From the NCBI RefSeq assembly GCF_021155775.2, contig NC_060232.1:38916089-38980088 (forward strand): DNA of 64,000 nt, read 5' to 3'. Position 1 is the first letter of the stretch; every line of letters begins with the position of its first letter. Position numbers and translations under genes: made by a program. The notes under the pieces are model-generated. The model saw nothing but the letters and a program-made list of their open reading frames with translations, made no database searches and was not told where the DNA came from. Origin of the DNA: Neodiprion pinetum. Taxonomy: Eukaryota; Arthropoda; Insecta; Hymenoptera; Diprionidae. Of this stretch, positions 46,974 to 59,400 are shown in pieces.

Positions 46974-47372
46974 TCACGTATTGTTGCTCTCGTGAGGGTG
47001 TCCATGTTGGTGCTGATGCTGGGAGTGGGGGTGGGGCGACAACGACCCCGGAACTGAGACCGGAACCGAGGGCTGGACCGCTGGGGTCGAAAGCTCGATG
47101 AGAGTGACGTCATATCCGGCCCCAGCTCCGTTCCTGATGTCGCCAGGCGACGAGGGATCGTGCTCGGAATTCGGGTCGGAGTTACTCGATACCGAGGTGT
47201 GACTAACCTCGAGTAGGAAAAGGTCTTCGTCGACGTAATATCGCACCATGTCGTCGTCAATTTTCGCCGTAATTCTGAAACAGGAGAAACATCGAATGAG
47301 AAACGTTGGTTCGGATCACCTGGACTTTGTGTTCGCACCTGAAATTTGCTCGGTAAAATAATAATAATAATT

Positions 47373-47426
<54 letters not shown>

Positions 47427-50400
47427 TCGACAAAACCCTATCGTGAATATAAATTTTAAGTTGGTTGTAGAGAAGTGAATAAGGCGAAAGTTTTGAAGAT
47501 CTCGATGGTCAAAATTTAGATACACGATATTGGGATTTAGTTGTATTTAATTGTGAACGCGGTTTTTCATTCAATTGTTCAATCTGAGGCAACTGAATGT
47601 CAGATAATAGCGTAACAATTTGCTCTAAGATTTTCGCGTCTTGATTATCGTTTAATATTATTTCTAAAAAGATCAGCTGATTGTTTTTTGTGGCACCCTG
47701 TTACTTAGTCGTGTCAATATCTCGGATCTCAATGATAAGTAGTATAATAATTGAACTTTCAGGTGCAATGATTATGTGTTATGAGATTCAACACGCATAC
47801 TCGGACTGTGTTTATAAATTCTTATTAGAGTCTGTACGATCGCTTCCAGACTTAATACTTTTCTGTTTTTTTTTTTCCCAATACATCTGCAAAAATATGA
47901 GAATTACGTTAAAAATGTGCACCGAAGTGGAGAAAATTAGCACGTACGAGTCATCGTTCTCTTGATCACACGTGCGAAAGTTTCGCACACGAATGTGAAA
48001 TCCCTTTAATCGAAAATGATAACCGTGTTACAATCATGGAAACTCGTATATCTCATTCCCAAAAGTGGCATTTCGGATTTCGGTGGCTCATTTCACCTTG
48101 TTTAATTACGTTCGAATACCGTTCCTCAGTGAAACACGTCAGTTTCAAAGATCGCTAATTTGCATTACCTACCTACAGATTGGCTTAAGTACAAGGTTTT
48201 AGTTGCGGGATAATTGACAGAGATTGGCAGAGATTGGCAGAGAAAAAGCATATTGTCCGTTTATATGCCAGAGCGTATTATTGTTCCATATGCTGTATGT
48301 ATAACGTGTAAAATTCACGCAGTGAAAATGGTAGACTTGCACCCAACGATTATGACTGTGTAACCAAAACGGTATTATATTTACCATAACCATTGCCAAA
48401 ACCAACGATAAAACGATCAATCGATAAATACTTAAGCGGTGGGAAGTTAAACGTAACGGGGTGGGAGAGAAACGGATGTAGGAAAACAGATGATTAGTGT
48501 GATTTGAAAGAGAAAAAAGTGCGTTCGTGCTTGCGTGCTTGCGTGCAGTGATGTGCAATGTTGTAGTCGAACATGCAAGTAAAGATAACACTCTACTAAA
48601 CTTACCCCTTTGTGTTTTTGCGATAGAGGTTATTAATACTCGAGGATGCAATTTTGTACTTTGACTCAATCTGTAAAATAGAAAAAAGTAGAATATTAGA
48701 ATTTTGACAGTGGTTTCATTTTTTCTTTTTTTTTTTTTTTTTTAACGTTTTTCTTTTTCTCTCTTTAATCTAATAGTCGTGATACATCCGGATATCTAGA
48801 TCCCACGACTTTTTATCTGTATATAATATATACGCACGTGCCAAAAGAAGCTGGCTGACGTGGTGATGAAAAATTGTGCGAAAATGAAAAATTATAGAGA
48901 AGGAAAGAATGAGAGAATGAAGTAAAGAAAGAACGCGTGTCAAATTTGAATAGACAGATTGAAAGAGTTGAGTTTTCTTTTTCTTTTTTTTTTATTTCCA
49001 AAATATGCACAATGTATCCTTCCACTTTTTTCTCTAACTGCAATTCTAAGCATACGCATGAAAGTAAAAGAAAAAAAAAAGAAAAAAATTGTAAGAAGTT
49101 ACTTTGCAAATAAACAAAAATTAATAGGCCTTCTCGGGAATAAGCAATTAATGCTTTAAGCGATTGTTCCGCTCTGCACGTAATTTGTTTCACCCTGTCG
49201 TCTTGGTATGTACCGACGAAAAAGGGCTGAATTGGTCTGTTTCTCGTGTAATAGACGGTGGTTTAATTACATACGCTTTGTTAAGTGCTGACGTGTTACA
49301 CGAACATGTATAAGTACCCGAGGCTTTGGCAAGGCATGCAGTGTTATTTTTAATCATTAATCAGTGTATGATACAGATTAAATACAAATATTAAAATGAT
49401 ATTATATACATTTAATATATTATGCTTGTAAGGCGTCCTATGCGTTACGTCTAATTTACAGCGTGTTTCAGTAAATATGGCGAAAGGGAGCTTCGGCATT
49501 ATAAGGGTTATGCGGATACGCCAGTTTTGCTGAGAACAAATTTCTCAACTCATTTCTTTCCAATATTCTTTACCACGTCGAAGATAAGACGCAGAATAAG
49601 AGCCCAGTATGTGACATTTTTAGCGAGGTGTTGGTTTCGAAAACGAAAAGAAGCCTCCGTTGAACCCAATGAAACGGTACAGACAATAATAATAACAACA
49701 ACAACAACAACAACAATAATAATAATACTAATAATAATAGTAATAGTAGTAGTAGTAATAATAATGCGAATAAAGAATATTTAATAGGTTTTTATTCAAC
49801 TATCATAGATGTATAGGTATGGAGAGGTGTTAAAATTTACAATATAATCATTTTACTCTCCAAAATTAGCTCATATTATCGTACAAACGTACTATAGATA
49901 TATTGATCTGTATGTATTTACACATTATGCAGCACATAAACCAATGCTGAACAGATAAGAAATAATTGATTGAAAATCCGCTTTTTACAGTATAGTTATT
50001 TTAAAAATGTTAACGTTTTGTCTCCGTACTATTCTCCGCCGTTTCATTAGGTTCGACAACACAGGACTTAAATATGTTAAGTACTTGCCCAAACATCAAG
50101 CGCAGCGTTTATTTTATAACGCTGTACTTGATTGTTTCGATTTTAAAACAAGCTTATGTCGACTTTTTGTTTTCAATTTTGTTTTATTATCGTGTAACGT
50201 CCTGACAGAACGTAGTCAAATTAATCCCTTGGAGCCGGTTGTTTCAATACATTGGATCACGTCTCCGAATTGGTGAATAAAAACGATTGAAAAAACGCCA
50301 TGTTACCTTTAGACTGTTTTCTGCGTAAATGTAAGATTTTCGGGGCAACGATTCAAGTAGAGTCACTGAGTTCGAATTTAATAAAACAATGTTGAAATTT

Positions 50401-53400
50401 GCAATGGATGTAATACGACGAATAGAATCCATATTTTTCAGGATTACCTGCGTTTTGTGAAAATTAAAATTAAAAAATATACACAAGTCGGTGGGTGATT
50501 TTTGATTTTTACCACAATATTCGAGAACGCTAATTCAAGACGTGATCACGTGAGATCGCCAATGATTGAAGGTACGATAGAGGAAAAGCGTAATCACCCT
50601 GGTAAAAATTTCTACTACTTCTAATTTTTACAGAAATTGGAACATTTCGTATTTATTCGTACAAAATTATAAAAAATGCATACTTTTTCGTATTGAATTG
50701 TTAATTTTCGATAAAAATTTTCGTACGTTATAGATATTTTATCGAAGGAATACGAATTTTCACGAAAATCTACAGGTTTTTATGAGAAACTATGCATATT
50801 TACAATTTTTACGAAAACAATTGTTTGCACGTTATTGTATGAAATGTCCCAATTTCTCTAAAAATTCGTGGAAAATTGTAGAAATCATTTTCACCGGGGC
50901 AGCGTGAGATACAATGAAAAAGAAACACGAAAAGGGCAGCAACAACACAGCAGCAGCACAAGTAGAAAACGATTGCACACAGTTAGTAGAATTGACTGCA
51001 TTGCGAGGTGATCGCGAGGCTAGGACTCAAGGGTGGGAGGGCTCTTACAGCATTGAGGAGTCCTTGAACCGAGGGCGGCGCGACGTGGAGTGGTGTGTAA
51101 ACGTCCTCGGACTCCTGCCGGACGTAGAGCATAACGCGTTCCTCGGATTCGTTGCCGCGAAGATGCTGCTGCTGAAGGTGAAGCCGGTTGCCGACCGCCA
51201 CGCCGGTTCCAAGGCCGGTCTGCTGCATCCCCTGGAGCGCCGAGCCCTGGAGTTCCTGGACCTGCATCAGCAGGGAGTCCTTCTTGTCGTGGATGGAGGT
51301 CAGGTTGTCCGGTGGGAAGTGATTGTGGAACTTGAGCGCAGGAAGACTCGGCCTCACGCACGTCGGGTACGGACTGCTCGGCCCCGCTTTTACTCCGCCA
51401 CCTTCCCCGTTGCTCAGTGACGACGTGTCCGTGTCTCCGCCGGTTGTGCCGCCGCCGCCACCGCCGTAAAATCCGGACAGTTCCATCGGCGAGAACTGCA
51501 ATTGGCCAACGGTTTTTATACTCGTTTCATATTCGAGAGAACATGGGATATTTCGCGCGTACGAAGTGAAGTAAGCTATATTTCCGTAATACGGAGATCA
51601 AATCACAATTCAACATGGCGCGCGTCGACTCACTTGGAATTTTATTTCGGCTGTAAAATTTATTTCTTTAGTCGATGGTCACCGACAGCTATACCATCTC
51701 CAACAAAACGATGGCAAGGGTTGTTCGCGTCTTACTTCACCTCTGAGGAAGGTTCTAACTGCAATGATAAAGCCCGCAAGATTCGCCCATACGCTACGGC
51801 GCTCTAATCGAATGGCATAAGCTAATTCTCTCTCGGCGCTTACCTTGTCGATGGTGTGTTCAGCGGGTGGTGAGAAGAGGACCGGGGGCTTATGTAGATC
51901 CGCCATGGAGTAGAACTCGCTGCGTTCCGTAACGGAATGGTAGAGCTCGTCTAGCTTCTTTCTTCCAGTGGCCGTCATCTTCCGCTTTGCCGCTCTCCGT
52001 TCCTCGTCCCTTGTTTTCCTCTCCGCACCCTGTGCAAGACAGAGAATGATGTATTTATTCCATTCATCCACCACCTCTCTCTCTTTTCTGCAGTCGGTCT
52101 GAATAATCACTGAATCTGATCTATTTTCGTCTTGCGGAAAATCGCACGACTTATCTTCAGCGTCATCACTCACCTTATCGCAGAACACTTTTATCTGACA
52201 GTAGCCCCGATGCGAGGGTGGCGTAGGCGTGTGAGTGTGCGGATGGGGTGGAGGCTCCTCGTACGTGTCAACTTGGATGTGGAGAGGCAGACCTTTCACG
52301 CCCTTTTGACTCGAAAAGTCTGTACTCAGACACTGGACCGCCACGTTTATCTGCGAAGTATTTAAGAGTCTTGTCAGTACCGAGACATACATGACCCGAT
52401 ACGTCATGGGAATTCCGAATGATCTCATAATAAATGAAATATTGTGGAGATGTAATGGTTCGAAAAATTTAACACCAAAAATATTTATTACAAAACATAA
52501 GGTATATCGATAACGTCGAATGTATTTCAATTCTTCACAGTTGACAAAATCGTCCAAGTACATAAATGGACTTCGTTTAACAGAGATTATCGATTCATCA
52601 AAATTTTCATCTGCAAAAACAGATATTGGCAAAAAGGAAGAGCCCATCCGCTTACCTTAGCAGAAGATTCAACCGGGTTCCAGTAAACGGCAATCGCGTT
52701 GTGCGCGACCTCCTCGATGCATCCAACTAAGCCAACGCTGTTCTTCGTATCTGAAAAACATTTCACGGTATATTCGTTAACTGAGAAAACTAGTAGTTTA
52801 CTAAAAATAAACGCTAAATGAACCGGCGAGCGTCCAAAGAGCGTATTGTAGTCTAAAGTCTGTATCACCAACCTTGTAAGCCGTTCTTAACGGGTCCCGA
52901 AAGCTTGCGCAGAAACGACAACAATATATCCACGATTCATTGATCGACTATCTTCATATCAATCACCATCCACAGCGTTATGTGATAAAGTGATGAAAAT
53001 TGGCGGACAGTTTCTTAGTGGCAACATTACGACCACTTTCAAATCATACGGGAAGCATATAGCAAACTCGAAGATCATTACAATGAACCAAAAAATGGGA
53101 ACCAGTCGAGGTTTATCGTCCGAAGGAACGAAGCGCACAATGCAGCACGCGCTCATCTCGCGATCATTGGATTCGAGTGCGTGCGGATGACACAGGTATG
53201 GGTAAACAGAATCGACAATGAGTAAACAGACTTACCAGCGTCGAGTATGCGCTGCTTGACCGAATGCTGTCTGCCGTGCCAAAACTGCCACGCCTTTATC
53301 TCGTCCTCGGGGCTTTTCTCCTCTCGGAACATCAGCATAACGACGCTCTGTAAGTTTCATTAAGAGTTTTAGGTCGCTTCAAGTGAACCGTACCCATCTT

Positions 53401-56400
53401 CGGCAGAAACACAAGTACCTACACAGGTATACACTACAGTTATACGACTGAATTGTCGAAGATGGATTCTTGAAAATCGGAAGCTACATAAGTACTTTCA
53501 AAGTTTTATTTGACAGTTGAATTCAGACCCTCGGACGAAACCAATATGGCCGCCATTGACACGCTTCGAATTCAATTTACACCGTAAGATCATTTCACGC
53601 ATTCAATAGTCATCGATGACTGTTTCAGGGTAAACAAAACTATGGCAAGAGTATTTCAGCTGCGATTATTCCCCCTTCTAGACGACTGTTTAAAAACATG
53701 AATCCGAATGCTATGCGATCGTCCAACCTATAATTTGTCTGTACGCCAATATCGTGACTTAAATAAGTACGTACAGTATTCTTAGAACGTACGATAATGA
53801 TGATATATTCGTACCGTATTTATTTAAAAAAAAATAAATAAAAAAAAGGCAGGTATATACGCATGGTTATGCAGCTGCGGCAAAAACGCGAGGCAAGGAA
53901 ACACCTCAAGTTTCACTGCGTATGCTTGGATATTGTGCGACGTACGTTGCACCGCGGCTGATATATCACGTTATATTACATACATCTCTTCGTCATATTA
54001 CATTGTACGCAAGTGGTGTACATGCGCCTACCGAGGTACATACGTAGGTACGTACACATGGGCTGGTATGTCCGCCAGTGCGGTAGGTAGGCATATCGCA
54101 ACGCGTAATTCTGCGGAGTTAAACGCAAAGAGATCAGAACGTCCATTGGCTGAACCCTCGCTCCGCACAATCGGTATACGTACGTCGGTACACGCATGAC
54201 TACTTGACTAGAGTGTGTCGGTGAAAGCACGAAAGATTCTACGTCAGAAGAGTGCATCGGTATTACCAACTCGCGGTACGCCGCGTATTTATACGCCTGT
54301 GTAATTTACAGGGCGTGTTATACTTGACGAATGGACCTCAAGTACGTATAAGAAAAATACTCTAAATGTACGCGTCCGTGTTCCACCTACACGCGTGTAC
54401 ACTTGTGAGTACAAGTCTTACGTACACGCATAATGTACACGTAAATGCACCGCAAGGTAAGTATTTACTCTAAATAAGTTTACATATTGTTGAACTTAAA
54501 GAACTTGTGTCTACTAAATCTGTAAGCACGTTTATTACACTTAGTGTATACTTCTTACAGTTGTTTGAACTGTTGTAATTTATAATTACCAAGCATGCAT
54601 TGATTCATCACAGGGATGTTGATTTCCATATGGAACAGAACAAGTTGAAACGTACTACACCGTATAATCGTACCAGTAACTTGACGTCTTTTATTTAATC
54701 TACCGTATAACTGCGACGAATTAATCCTGAGTAGTCTATGAACCATAAAACGAAGCAAATTCTCAAAAATTTTCAGTTCGACCGAGCCACCCCGTATACG
54801 AGAGTTTAGTTTGATCATCAAGCATGCGCGTGAGACGTTACAAAGGCGAAGAGTACGTCGTACGCATCGCATATGTATACGTATGATACCGCATTATACG
54901 CAGGCACTGGTTGAGGTAGCGCGTTCAAGTTTCATCTCATGCGTCTCTGCATGCTTATACGTGCATCGTGCCCTTTTACGCCACACAGTTTTTGTGTTCG
55001 TCGAGGCTGCAGCTCAACACCGCGGCAGTTGTTATATATATATATATATATACATGTATGTATAAATAAATATATACGTATGTATATACATGCACACGCA
55101 TATACGTGTACAAGCTCTGCAGCGAGGAGGAGTTTCAGCAGCCTCGCGACTGTCTCAAATTTACGGAATGAGATCGCGAAGTGGAATGCAGGAAAAACCT
55201 TAACGCACAGATTCCCCCACTCGCTGTGAAGTAGTATTGAAGCAGCCGGTTTACAGGCATCCTTTCCTACAAGATTGATAAGACGTAAAACGTGAATGAA
55301 AATCAGGTATCATGAAAAAGGTGGGCGGTTATGATTTTCAGAATTTTTTTCCCATTCCTGAAGGCGTGTGATCAGCTAGACACAGAGTCGAAAATAAAAA
55401 TTCCACGATCTGTCTGACAAATTTCCAAATTTTGCGCATATACCTACGTATTCGCGATGCTTTAACTTTGATAACGGAAGTATTCCTGACCCCATCCTCC
55501 CAAAAAAAGAAGGTATCCGGCGCGTGCGATATCGAAGAGGGTCGAAAGCTGGAATTTGTACCGGTACCTACAATAATAAGGTGGGGTAAGGCGATCAAGA
55601 TACGAAATGAAATAGCTCGGACTCCAAGGAGCCGAGGGAGCGACGACGGTGACAACAAAGTCATTGGTCACGCCCGATTCCACACGTATGCGTTATACGT
55701 ATTATATAAAATATAGGATGCCGGGTAGAGAGACCGCGCCATTGCAAATGCATAAAGTAATACCGAATGCACGTGTGTGCAGGGCGATCGAATCGGCGCG
55801 CACACGTAGAGGTTGGCAGCGATTTTTCGTGATTCGGGTGAATGGGCGAACGGACACGCGTCGCACCCGATTCCGCAGCACACGAATATAAGGCGCCATG
55901 TTTTCCTGCAGCATAACCGATACCGCCACGTATCTACGTGTGCACACGATTAAAGCGCACACTGTGCGGAGGAGAAATGCTCCTGCGGTGCAGAGCTTTA
56001 CGATCAACGTCCTCTGCAGCCGCGTCAAGTTTATACATATATGTATGTATAAATGTATCGATATGCGTGCCACATATGCGCGTGCAAGCCCCGATTGCAG
56101 ATACGTAGAGCCTGCGTGCATCGATGCGTGCTGCGGATTTAGTACCACGGATCGCGAATAAGAGGCATGTGCCCTCGAGCTCTCGAAATATGAATCAGTG
56201 GATACGTTCCAGGTAGCACACTTGTCACGATGCTGTCGCGAATGTTTTTTAACCGCTCGTAATGTGCGCGCGTGTATTATCAGAGAATATTTTTTTACAC
56301 GGAGTATTGGCGAGCGTTAATTCACGGACGATCGTCGTTAAGTTTAGCCAATTTCGCAACGAGGATGCAATTTAAACACCGTGTTTCAAGACAGAAGGTA

Positions 56401-59400
56401 CGCGATTTTTTGGCGATTTATTTCAGGAAATATTATGAACGTACGGAATGAAATCGTTGCGTGGGTAATGTAACCCAGGATAACACCAGCTTTCCTGTAA
56501 TTATGGAATTCAGGGTATCGTAAATAGTGAAAATGTACTTTAGACTGTCGAATACGGGTGGATTTTGATAAAACGTAGCCTCGTACATGTCCAATTGGCC
56601 AATTTATATTCTTACTAAACATTAACCAGATATAATGCACTCGTAATGATAACAATTGTACAATATTGTGTAACGATTGGTTTGAAAACGTGCACGATTT
56701 TCTATTCAACGAAATCAGTTGTCTCAATTTTCTACACCGACGCTAACAAGACGGCAATAAATAAGCCGTGTGCTACTTGGGTAGCGCAGACGGCGGTTAG
56801 CGATAAAGTAGACAGTGTGTCTCTGCCGACGGTGAAACGTCACTCCGTTAAGTCACCGGGATTGACGTGCGAGTTGAATTATTTGAAGTCATGACAGAAC
56901 TGAGAACTATCGGGAATCGTAAAGAGAGTATAATTGAGCCGATGACCGCGGTTACTGACTTGACAGTGTCGAGAATTACGGGCAAATTACTGTTTCTTAC
57001 TTACAAGTATATACCAGTGATTCATTTTTCGACATTGCTTTTCTTTTTTTTAAGGTGCCACTGTGACAAATACTAAAAAACAAAAAAAAACAAAAAAAAA
57101 AAAAACGTCGAAAAATTAACCACCCTGGTATATTGTACACCTATGCATACCAGACGGCGGAATATCAGGGCTTCGCTGTTTGAAATTCAGAGTCAACCGG
57201 AACGGGTATTTAATTAAGTACCTGCAACGTTAATTCTCACCGTCGTCGTTGCGATGTTCTGACTTATATCCGACACAAGAGAGCCAGGTTCAGACACGCG
57301 TGTTGAAATTCAGGTGATTAGGAGAAGCCGGAGATCCGAGGAATCGTCTCATAACCGGCAATAGAAAACGCCGCTCGATCGTGTCAACGCTTCTAACAGT
57401 TCTCATTATATCTATAGATCGGAATCCATTTGCAACGGTTCCGTGGAACGTTTCGACGGTTTATTCTCGGACGAAGATAATTTTGATAATTTATCGGCAA
57501 ACTATACGCACCGTGTATACTTGTATACATGTTATAATGTTACGTAGTCTTCGAGTCGAGATGCAGCGGCATTTATACGTGGCTCGAATTCGATTGAATC
57601 TCTACGAAACTTTATTACACGAACGGGTGTATAACACACACGTTGCACGCGGCGAGTCGGTTTAATTTAATAATTCCACGAGATCTTCAAGACGATTATA
57701 ACAATTTTATGCGGTATCCATTAACCCAGCTTTATCTCGACGTTCCATTTCACGCGAGTTTAACACGCACCGATGCAGGAAGGCTGGGAGCTTCGAATTT
57801 ACAAAAAAAAAAAAAAAAAAGTTGAACTGAAAAATCAATCGAATGTTATCAAAGCTGAAGGACAATCAAGTTAATTGCTTGATAATTTTTACCCCCTTTT
57901 CCATCGAGCTTCCGTTATAATAATTGTGTAAATAAATTCACTTCTTCTGGAATTCCGGTAACGGTGTAATTGTTTTGTGTTTTTATTTTTTTTTTTTTAA
58001 CGTAGATTGAATCCTGCAAATTTTCAAACTCAGCCTTCCGTTTGACAAAGCAATTAGAAGGTTTCTAGGGCGGATGATTGCACGCCGATTAATCGTTTTC
58101 CCAGCAAGGACGAGGAGTGTTCACCTACCTTAACCGTCTGACCGGACTTGAGGAGCGGCTTGTCTGGATCCGGTATGTAGTCCAAAGCGATGCCGTAAAA
58201 CTGACCCTTGTTGATGTACGTGATGCGGTCGTCCTCCCGACGCTGCGAGGTGCTGATCGGCGCTTCCAGGTGATATTTGAAACCGTAGGACGAGTAGCTG
58301 CGGACAAAAAGGACAATCGATCAAAACTCGCGTCTGAAGACTACTCCTGCTGGCAGATTATTTCTTGGGGGAGATTTTACGATCATCCCCTGGCAGGTAG
58401 TCGGGATGGATGTAAGTATAAAGGGCTGCCAGAGAGGTGCCAGACCGCACGCGATACGTGGCGGTGAATAACAGGGTGGAATCAAAGATTAAAAGAATCG
58501 GAGAAAAAAGTTTGAAAATAAAAAAACAAACCAACAAAAAAGAAAAGAAAAAGTAAAACCGTTTGGAAACCGAGGAAAAGAATTGTTTCATTTTCATGTC
58601 GCGCGGGACGTAAACGATAATTTATTTACTTCGTACCCGGGGAAATATATTTATGTGTATATATTACGCCAATAACAATCATTCGAGATATTTAAATTGG
58701 TTAATTATTCCGACGCGGAAGCTTGTATGCCGGACGATCGAATACCGACTTGGAAAAAAAAAATTTATATATTTATTTGATACATTCCCGCGATCGGATC
58801 GAGAGAGAAGCTACATCGATTTTTTATACAATCCACAAAATTCCACGTCAACAAATTGCTCATATTCATGAATTATTCGCGGTTGTTTTTCTTCTCTCGC
58901 GTTATTCTTATCTCCTCTTTTTTACATTCAGCGGTTATTTCGATTTCCTGGATTGAGCAATTGCAATTGGAATAATAAATTATTTCTTCTTCTTGTAATT
59001 TAAATAAAGTTTCACGGCAGTGGTATGCATGTATACTATATGCCTGTAACTAACCTCGACTCAAGTTATACACCGATCGAGAATCGACGCCAATAAAGGG
59101 ATAATATTATAAGCCGAGCGAGTAACGCGTCCAATGATGAATTGACCGCGCCTTGACGTTTCAAACTTATTACAGGGAAGTATAATGGACATTACTTCGT
59201 GCCGAGATATGCACAGGTCATAACATAACATGCACGCATGCATGATAATGGCAATTCAACACGTGTATGCAACATTACATTTACTTCTATGTTATGCGAG
59301 TAATAAACGATTTGTGAAAGTAGAGACGGTTTATCAAACTCTGCCAGCGGTGAACCGGGGCAATTTGAAGCTACTTTGTCACTGCTTTCAAAGGTTCGAT

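Larger units (their letters stand above)
48671..51048 (-). other. Grainyhead intron
   Basis: 2.4-kb intron with T/A homopolymers, a CAA/TAA microsatellite at 49684-49765 and the palindromic element at 50597-50898. No exon recognised. Confidence 0.7.

Noticed and set aside
47356..47427. Tyr-rich frame across the TAA repeat in a grainyhead intron
   Set aside because: Pure consequence of translating a trinucleotide repeat.
51020..51420. Plus-strand and alternative minus-strand frames over the grainyhead Gly-rich exon
   Set aside because: Overlap an exon with clear Grainyhead motifs in another frame and correct splice sites.
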